The notes under the pieces are model-generated. The model was not told where the DNA came from and did not search any database. It was given only the letters and a program-made list of their open reading frames with translations. From Tubiluchus corallicola (taxonomy: Eukaryota > Priapulida > Priapulimorpha > Priapulimorphida > Tubiluchidae): a stretch of 64,000 nucleotides of DNA. The DNA lies in NCBI GenBank assembly GCA_030141605.1, contig JAQGDQ010000108.1:188001-252000 (forward strand), in the 5' to 3' direction. Both the position numbers and the translations under genes were made by a program. This document shows positions 52,713-64,000 of the stretch, piece by piece (within the stretch, counting starts at the first letter, position 1; each line of letters starts with the position of its first letter).

Positions 52713-55700
52713 TGATAGCAAAATAGCTGTAACTATGACGGTTCATTTCTTTTCAATAGTCGCTATCTCGAGCAGTTGCTTCTTCCGGTTATACAGACCA
52801 TCAGACTTTTATCGTGTTGAACACATCTAATGAAATGGATGTCCTTCTAAAACAATGCGTGTAAGTGGGTAAGTGGACATGCACTCTCGTAATTGAATAT
52901 TTATGTAAGAACTGCCAAGTCGGGTTAGTTGCCTGATGTTAGTAGAAATCTGAATTCAGATGAGAGGAATGATAGTAAAGTCGTAAGCGGATTTTCTTTC
53001 ACTCAATATACTTGCAAAGAGGCAGTGGAGTCAGGAGGCGGCCGTACAATGGGGCGCGGAAGTAGAGTTTGCATCACAAGAGCTCTTATGCTGTGAAATA
53101 TTAATAAATTAAACTTAAACAACGAGACTAAAATTTTTATAAACCGTGTCGGTAAACGTCGTTTGCTTTTCATTAATTACAAAAGTGCTGCTCACTTTGG
53201 ATTCTTGATCCTCATACATCCTCCCCTGCCTTTTCCTTGCTTTTATCCGCATTGATTTCTCATCACAATTTTCTGATACGTTTCTCTTCGAGCTCATTAC
53301 AGATGTTTGATAATTGATAAGATTTAGAGGCAACAAGATGTATTTCGCATCAGCATCAACTAGACGAACCGGAAATGTGTAGTAGAAATGTGAATTTTTA
53401 GGGCAAACGGAGTTGTCACTAGTGTCATAACCCAGCATTTTAGCACACAAAAGAATTTCAAACACATTCTGAAAAATCTTAAAACGAAACTCTCATTAAC
53501 TTTAATTTACGAAATCCATACAATGAATTACATTATATTAGAGTCTATTTAAATGATCAAAACCGATTCAGATTTTTAATAAAAACATGCAATGTTCACA
53601 AAGTTATAACTGACAATTAAAGGAAAAAATTGAAATTAATTACATTCGCAATATGTACCTAGGTGTACTATATATTTCATTGTGATATTGCAATTTACGT
53701 ATACTTTCCTTCTTAATAATTTTTTTTTAAATATGTATTGTATAATTGCAACGTATTTGTATCGCATTGCAATGTATCATAATTGTATGGTGTATAACGT
53801 TGTGCATACAATTATGTTGTGCATTAAAGTGTAATGTTACGAAACCTATATTACACATAATGCTTTTCATAATGATGTATAACATTGAACGGTTTAACCA
53901 ATAAATAATTAATTTAATAACTGTAATTAATGTAATAATGTAATCTAAATAAATACATTAAATAATTTAATTAGTTAAAAATTCTTAGTTAAAACGGCAT
54001 CTGATTCACCGAACCTTGATAATCTCTGACTGTAATTTCTTTTACACAAGAAACAATCTAATCCACCATATTTAGGTATTGCAAAAATTTCGGTCATTTT
54101 TTATAAGCTCTGTTAACTAAAGTAATAGTGCTTCTAATAATTACACCTGTTGAGTTTTCTTTAGCTAAACAAAGATGAAACTAAGTTAAGTTAATTGAAG
54201 TTAAGTTAAAGCTAAATTAATTTACCGGAAATTCATATGTTTATATACCCTTTAAATGATTTTGCTTCTAGAATGATATAAAAACTATTTGATTTTTCAC
54301 AGTTTATGGGGTAAAACACTATAATTTACTATTTTATCTTTGTTTGTCAATTAACCGGATAAACTACTGTGGGTATTGTTAATTAACTCTGGAATTTAAT
54401 TGTTTTTTAATTAAGCGGTGAAGATGGTCCTTCTGGGTCTTGCCGAAACCGGTTGGCAACATCATGAATTACTTTTTAATTAGAATTTTGCCATTCTTTT
54501 CTGTTACATCGTCACTCATTCCTCTTGTCTTCTAGAATCTGGATAATTCTGTCTGTATAAGCGAGCACCCGCCTGATGATTCCCTTCAAATCCCCTATAT
54601 ACGAGTCAGTATAATTTGCCGCCATGGGACCATTTAGCCGTCGAATAAGTGTAAGCAATGGAACCCAAATATACAACGGACACTAAACGCACTTCTTTCA
54701 CTCGTCAACAGCTTCAAGAGGCCCTTGAGAGGCTGCGTGGCATAAGCGCCGCTTGCGAAACTATGCAAACTTCTACGCTACCGAATGAGGCATTGAAGAT
54801 CCCAAATGAATTCTGAATGAACGAACAAATCTGTTAAGAAATAGACCACAATAGTAGACTGTCACGCAAGCTACAAAGCACGAAAGGTACAAAAGCACGA
54901 AAGGATAAGTTGCGCAATAGTGTAGCTCTTTTAAGAGAAAACAGACCAATTACTACAAGAAAACACCAAGAAACGTTTTCTGCATTTTAGAGGGTAAGTC
55001 AGCAAATTGACCCGACAACAACTAACTAAACGAAACGCATCCATAAGTAGGGTTTATGTTAAAAATGCAGTAATAAGCAGCAAGCACGTTGTATAAAACA
55101 GAGTAACAGCTAAAATTGTAAAACACTTTCTGCGGTATTGTTATTGCCAGAGTTATTATGGCACAGCGGCTCATTGTGAAATTGTATTATGTAATCTACA
55201 ATATTGTGCCGCGGCACTGTTTAACATTACTATGCGTAACATTCAAATGCATCGCCCGCACTTTATTTTTCGAGTGCGTCTAAAGAGGGCGCTAATTCCG
55301 ACGAATGATGCCATTTGCTTTATAATATTGCAGGTGACATCATTTTTGTGCTAATGTAGCACGTGCCACTTTGTCCAAACACGTGTTCATACGCATTTGT
55401 GACAAATAGGCTAGATTAGTTCGAATAAGTATAAATCCAACGTAAACGTAGTAATGCATATTACTAAAGTAAGATTAGTTTCAGTTTTACAGTTCTCTTC
55501 TACTTGGGGCAATTGAAAGCGTCAGTGCGAAACTGCTACTGTTTGTGGAAAAACGTATTTGCGGCCTATGAAACATTCTTTTCCATTTCGCTACAGTGCT
55601 CGAGGTAAAGCACCACACTCTTTATGTTTAGTAAAAAAGACAACCTACATGTACATGAACTTACAGATTAGTTTCCATAGCTGCAGGACAAAAACTTTTC

Positions 55701-55847
55701 TGCTTTACTAAACTAGCAGGGCTACAGGATGGCTAGGCTTTCCCACAGACTAAAAGGAATCAGAATTTACTATTTATTCAACACGTTAGGTTTCGAACTA
55801 CATGAGACAGCCTTACACAAAACGTCGAACTGATCTTTTTCAAACGA
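52713..55847. other. Gene-free, partly very AT-rich stretch
   Basis: No gene recognised. A perfect 12-bp inverted repeat, CATAATTGTATG (53778-53789 with 53805-53816), sits in a very AT-rich zone (53690-54000). Degenerate AAGTT repeats lie at about 54180-54225. A GAAGATGGTCC...CCGAAACCGG motif at 54419-54452 resembles a sequence common in dispersed animal repeats. Confidence 0.4.
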
Positions 55848-56462
55848 AGCTCCGCTAGCGATTACTTTGTTTTTTGAAAAAATGTAATTATCTAGTTATA
55901 ACGACATAGTTGTCTCGTTTTAACTACTATCTTATAACGATACTAGCACCTTATAACGAGATACTAACTCTTTATAACAATCGATTTAATATCTCATTAT
56001 TACGACATATTTGTCTCGTCATAAGTATACATACAGTACAATTATTGTAATGTCATTTGTAACTCAGAACATGGGCCAAATTTATAACTGAAAATCTCCA
56101 CAAACACAAGTTTTTAAGCTCAGACACAGATTCACTGTTCCCAACACGTCAAGTGCAATATGTCATTTGTTTTTAACCATATACTGAGAAAACAATTTCA
56201 ATGTAGTCTCTGTGAAAAGGATACTTGCTTCTAAACATGCCGTTATAACGAGGTAATAAATCGCTATAACCAGTTAGTATCCAGTTATAACAATGTAGTA
56301 AGTTGTTATAACGAGATCGTAAGTCGATAATAACGAGATATCTCTGCGTAATCAGATACTAATTCATTTTAACGAGTTAGCTTTCGTTATAACGGGATAG
56401 CTATTTCGCTAACGAGATAATAATAATTTTGTTAAAAAAACAAAATTGACACTAGTGGAGCT
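55848..56462. mobile_element. MITE-like element with palindromic 21-bp-period arrays
   Basis: The ends are inverted repeats of about 50 bp. Left begins AGCTCCGCTAGCG at 55848; right ends with its imperfect reverse complement at 56462; both then run into a T-rich segment and TTATCT. Inside are two arrays of a palindromic core GTTATAAC, often flanked as CGTTATAACGAGATA. The left array has about seven copies (55895-56025). The right has about nine (56242-56413), with starts at 56242, 56263, 56284 and 56305, exactly 21 bp apart. A non-repetitive centre (about 56030-56235) separates them. No open frame resembles a transposase, so it would be non-autonomous. No clear target-site duplication was seen. 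Confidence 0.7.
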
Positions 56463-57119
56463 GAAATTGCATTCAAAGTGTAAACCGAATGAGTTTCACT
56501 GCTAGTTTGTCCATATTTTCTTAGTTATTTTAAAGCGGCGACAATATCATTAATTGGTGCTTATACGTATAGTGTATTAAAAAATAAGCAAAACCACTTT
56601 CACCAAAACTATGTATAAGTAAATGAATATGTCTATAATTTAACATTGGTCGAGGTTTTTTAAGCACCTATTATAATTATGAAATAGATGCAAGACACAA
56701 GGCGAGTGTTCTGTTGACGCTTGAATATAACTTTTTCGGTTGCAATGCTATTTTATAGTTTTTGTTTACTTAAATACACTAGAATTTTATTTTGATATGA
56801 TTACAAGCTGAATAACACCAAATCCTACCCTCACCCTCCTGTGTTCCCCACGTAACGTGGTTGCAAGTCACGATAAAATTTAATGAGAAGCATTAAAGAT
56901 CCATTGTTTGACTTACAGATACTAAAAGTACTCACAGCCGCCTGCATATATCACGAATAACTAAACTACGTCCTACTAACTAAACTACAAATTAAATTAA
57001 TAAATGAACTAAATATAATATCTAACAGTTATGGCTAGATGTGCTTAGCTGAATGAGAAACAATTACTACTAGCTATATTTGTAAATATTGTTCACATTT
57101 ATAATAGACTCAAAGATCG
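56463..57119. other. Gene-free AT-rich stretch
   Basis: Nothing recognised. Confidence 0.5.
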
Positions 57120-57830
57120 TCGTGAAAATCCGTCCCAAGCAAGTTTTGTTCGCTTCCATGATCCGTTTTTCATCTGCTGTTCATGACAATGGCGCCGTCA
57201 GATTGATCCGGGTTTTCTCGGCGCAAAATTGAACTGACGAACGCCCGGCTACATTGCTACGAAGAAATGGTAATTCGTCCGGATAATAGAGCTCCATTGT
57301 GCCAGAGGCTTTTAATATAGCCTCACTTTGATAAGTTGACGTATATTTGCCGTAATTACATTCGCCGGCTTAAAAGAGATTGCTGCTCACGGGTCCCAGG
57401 AGATGAAGGAACCTATCAACGAAGCATAGGTGAGTCTCGGCCTGGTTCATTCTGGTGTTCGACCACAAATCGCGCTCATCCAATAACGCCTTCAGATAAA
57501 AAGTTGATCTTTTCAATTACGTCTCGACTCCCTGATTAATTCCACAGCGCTAATATGCTCAGGGAATCTGGAAGAGGTGGTGGCAAACACGCACAAAAGA
57601 GGCGCGTGCTTGCAGAACGCTCTCGTGGGACGGAATCATCTTTTTATTCGCGCCTCTTCAACGACAAGTGGGCACAAATTCAGACGATGATGAGTTTTGG
57701 AGATTCGCAGCGTTTCTTTGGCAAAACCGCCAGAGAAAACGTTAGAGAAAAGGATGTGGTTACAGAGCGCTTACGTGGCTTTGTCTGGTTACGCAAACAG
57801 TAAAACTGATTTGAGTATACGCTGAGGATG
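57120..57830. promoter_or_regulatory. GC-richer block, candidate regulatory or conserved DNA
   Basis: About 700 bp stand out from flanking AT-rich DNA by mixed composition. It contains AGATTGATCCGGG, TCCGGATAATAG, CCGTAATTAC and GATTAATTCC. Two consecutive short frames (57336-57539 and 57555-57803) exist, and the second is rich in Arg and Lys. Neither matches a family I know, and a coding role would need splice support. Regulatory DNA, an unrecognised exon and a transposon scrap are all possible. Confidence 0.25.
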
Positions 57831-58163
57831 TAGGATAGTTACAGAGGAACCATAAAACCTTTAATACACTGAGTCGGATAAAAATTGTTAATGTTAAATG
57901 GGCTGTGACGGTGGTGATAGTAGAGTGGCTTGAAATAATATGTTAATGGAATAACTCTTTTTATTGTAAACACGGCAGGTTTTGGTGCTGCACCTGTTAA
58001 TATTACAGTATAATAACATAATAAGAAATAAGAAAGTCGGACTAGTTTTGAAACCAAAACCAGCTTTTATGTTATCTGTTTGCTGTGCAGTGTTCACAGA
58101 AAGCACACAAAAGCACTGATCAGCACATGCACGCCACCTGATGCTTGCCAACGCATATTTGTC

Positions 58164-58335
58164 TAATCTGTCTCGATACGGGGTATAAGTGCCGACTTGG
58201 GCCCGGATTACGGAATCCTGGCTAGCAGACCCGGAATCCCATGCGAACGGATTAAATCTGCGCAAAATATACGGACGAATGTGGGGATCTAATCTCTGTT
58301 TGTTGATGAGCAGACTCGGTCGCGGATTCATTACT
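58164..58335. promoter_or_regulatory. Cluster of K50/OTX-type homeodomain sites
   Basis: Seven GATTA/TAATC or GAATCC-type sites lie in about 170 bp: TAATCT (58164), CGGATTA (58204), GGAATCC (58212), CGGAATCCC (58232), CGGATTAAATC (58249), GGATCTAATC (58285) and CGGATTCATTA (58323). A GATACG at 58175 resembles the SIX core. Lys50 homeodomains such as OTX and PITX bind GGATTA. The sites sit in GC-richer sequence, so AT content does not explain them. A 145-residue minus-strand frame crosses the block but has no recognised domain. Confidence 0.35.
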
Positions 58336-58434
58336 GGTATAGTTTACATACAACATGGATACACATGAAGGTTGTCTCACTTAAGCGTCAAGATAGTGAT
58401 GGGACCGTTTCAATTCAACATTATTTTAAGGGTA

Positions 58435-58800
58435 GTGTGTAGTACAGATGTGAAGGGAAGGTTTACTTCGCCATAAGGGGAAGTATAAAAGTAAGTAAGG
58501 ATGCAGCAAGTTGTGCAGTATTGCATATTAGGTGAAGGTCCTTGTTGTTTAATGAGGATACTGTTCAAACAAAAATGTAATCGGAAGCTAAAAGTGTAGT
58601 GTGGATGTATGCCCGTTAGATCAAGATGGTTTTTGAAAGCATAAGCATGTAGGTACTTTACATAAGGATAGCGTTTAATGACAAGTGTGTAGTATAGATG
58701 TTTGTGCTTTGCGCTTGAGTGCTTTTGAGGGTAAGTTTGTAGTTTGGATACATTTTTCACTTCAACGTGATGTTTCTACATAATGTGTAGTATAAATGTC
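58435..58800. repeat. Degenerate tandem repeat with 50-bp period
   Basis: Variants of GTGTGTAGTATAGATGT start at 58435, 58592, 58685, 58735 and 58785. The last three are exactly 50 bp apart, and 58435 is five periods before 58685. Weaker copies may lie near 58481 and 58510. The units are highly diverged, so this is an old array. The minus-strand frame over it (58410-58760) is explained by the repeat. Confidence 0.55.
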
Positions 58801-60521
58801 CTGCTTCATGTCATAGAAGTAATGGGGACAATGAGTCGGAGAGAGGGTGTGCACTTCGCACCAACGTGATGTTACATGTATAGCATTAAATAGGGATGAT
58901 GGTCTACATAAGGATGTTGTATTTCAGTGTACGTAAATGTGTTAAAATTGTGTTTCGTCCTGTGCACTCTGTAATCAGAGCGTTTCAAGTGAAAGTATTA
59001 GGATTAGAATTTCGTTTATTTTCCTTCTATTAGTACAATAAAACTGTAATGAATTAAAACAAAATATAACATTATAGCTAATTCTTAGTTACTTATTCTT
59101 AGTAGATAGTTAAGAATTGGCGTAGACATAGTGAGGATGCGTGTTTGTATGCAATACAAAGATGTGACCAGTGATAATATGAACATTATTCACCAAGGTG
59201 TATTTGAAAGTAACTGAGTAGTATCGAAAAGTGTCAATTTTGCATCAGGACTGTTTTTTCATTCTAACTGCACGTATAAATAACGATGTGATGATGTTCG
59301 AAGAATTGGAAGAAAATCATTTTAAAAAGTAAAATAGCAATAAGGGAGATGACCAACCTAATGCTTCCTACCAACCATACCGTGAAACCAAGTACGACTT
59401 ACCCTTTGCGCATGAAAAACCTTCTAAAAATATCACAAAAGCATTTCCGCCGATTTTCACATTTAAACCTATAAATTCTACTGCAACTGATACAAACTAA
59501 TCATTATAAATGCACGAGAACCTATGTATACTGTAAAACGTAGCTGTAACAGAAATGAATTTACAAATTTTACGAAAGTTAAGATGTTCAAGAAACAGGC
59601 TATTGAAACACCAGTGGATTTTGTTTTTTACTTTTTTCTGACTTTTAAATTTGCTTGTAAATTTACAAGTTGTGTAAATTAATGTAAATGTAGTGTGAAT
59701 CAAATAAAAGTACTGTTAATTTAAACATACATTTGCTAATTTAATATAATTTAATCTAATCTAGTCTAATTCACTACTTCGCCCTGTTTTTCTTTGTTTA
59801 GCTGTTTCTGTTTATGACCATGTGATCACCTCAACAGGTCCATCACTATTTGTTTGTTAAACATTGATTCTGGTAGTCGTAAATAGACAAGCTTTACAGG
59901 CCTTCTCTACTGGTAAAAACCTTTACAGACACTCTTCACGTAATTTGAGTAACTAATGCACAGCGATCGTCTGCCAATGTTTTCTTTCTCATTTGCTATT
60001 CTATATCAACTTCGCATTTAGACGTATTAAGCAAGAAAGCTTTTAACAGCATCTGTTTGCAGTTAAAACTCTGTAAGATGAATCTTTTTTATTACTAAAC
60101 GTCTAGAACGTGTCGACTAGATACCTTCGTCTCAGCCTAGACTCCAAACTGAAAATTAAAGCTATTTTTTAAATGCTTTGCAAGGATTACATAACTAGTT
60201 TGTGAGATCACACGTCAAACACACGGTTTTGAAATTACGAATATTCAAATTTAGCAGTAATGAGCGCTTGTAGTGATTGTTAATTACATGAATTTATTAT
60301 TTTTTAGTTTCTCCGATTTTTGGTCAACAAAAAGTATCAACAACTGCATGCATATATACCCATAACTAAATTTTAATTTTAAAGTTGCACAGTATCATTT
60401 GCTATAGTATAGTATATCTTATTTTTTGTATCGCACAGTATCGTATATTATTCGAATATATCTTATCTACTCTATCTTATCTTTCTACTACTACTGCTGC
60501 CATGCTCTATCTTATCTTTCT
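58801..60521. other. Gene-free stretch
   Basis: No gene recognised. A 16-bp palindrome CTTGTAAATTTACAAG lies at 59654-59669. TAATCTAATCTAGTCTAAT degenerate repeats lie near 59748-59770. Confidence 0.5.
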
Positions 60522-60618
60522 TCTATTCTATTCTATTCTATTCTATTCTATTCTATTCTATTCTATTCTATTCTATTCTATTCTATTCTATTCTATTCTA
60601 TTCTATTCTATTCTATTT
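60522..60618. repeat. (TTCTA)n pentanucleotide microsatellite
   Basis: About 18 to 19 TTCTA units. Related degenerate TATCTT and TCTAC words spread over the preceding 100 bp. Tyr-Ser-Ile-Leu-Phe frames are artefacts. Confidence 0.96.

Positions 60619-64000
<3,382 letters not shown>

Noticed and set aside
52309-52830. 173-residue acidic open frame (poly-Asp)
   Set aside because: It is the translation of a GAT microsatellite plus a GAAA repeat.
57555-57803. 82-residue Arg/Lys-rich frame as a gene
   Set aside because: Basic composition is suggestive, but there is no family match, splice pair or upstream promoter signal that I can see.
57894-58331. 145-residue minus-strand frame as a gene
   Set aside because: No recognised domain, no start context or splice support, and it overlaps the K50 site cluster. 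It was left as unproven.

Overview
The window is AT-rich animal nuclear DNA, about 64 kb, almost free of genes. It has one recognisable protein-coding gene with a spliceosomal intron, many long microsatellites (TAA, TGA/ATG, CA/TG, AG, AT, TTCTA) and decayed transposon pieces. No bacterial or viral gene is visible. The gene is a SIX-class homeobox gene of the SIX3/SIX6 (Optix) subfamily. Its sequence and the repeat style suggest an invertebrate bilaterian, plausibly a lophotrochozoan such as a mollusc or annelid. The species cannot be fixed from the sequence.

The gene lies on the + strand. Exon 1 codes from 23676 to 24319 and carries the complete SIX domain and homeodomain. An intron of about 8.3 kb (24320-32602) starts just after the homeodomain, and exon 2 codes from 32603 to 32780. 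The joined reading frame is intact and gives 273 residues. A promoter-like stretch with a perfect RFX X-box, a CCAAT box, a TATA-like element and an initiator-like sequence lies within 250 bp upstream of the start codon. Three CRE-type sites follow within 40 bp of the stop codon.

Upstream (1-23400) there is no credible gene. It holds a compound ATG/GGT array (1436-1852), a TAA array (5378-5522), a possible LINE 3' end (5740-6173), AG and CA tracts (14150-14212, 20816-20910), a large inverted-repeat (foldback) element (18061-18630 and beyond) and a LINE-like tail (21745-21900). Several blocks look like candidate cis-regulatory DNA, above all the homeodomain-site-dense block at 14735-14970.

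Downstream (33000-64000) is also a gene desert. The strongest structures are a 615-bp MITE-like element (55848-56462) with about 50-bp terminal inverted repeats and two internal arrays of a palindromic GTTATAAC motif spaced near 21 bp. Also present are a cluster of K50/OTX-type sites (58164-58335), a degenerate 50-bp-period repeat (58435-58800), a 400-bp pyrimidine tract (49540-49950), an AT-microsatellite hairpin (47645-47782) and a 125-bp alternating purine-pyrimidine run (61379-61505).

The layout, one developmental transcription-factor gene alone in a wide gene-poor interval, is what is expected for a locus whose flanks hold distant enhancers. That interpretation is inference. Conservation with related genomes, open-chromatin data and transcript data would decide it.
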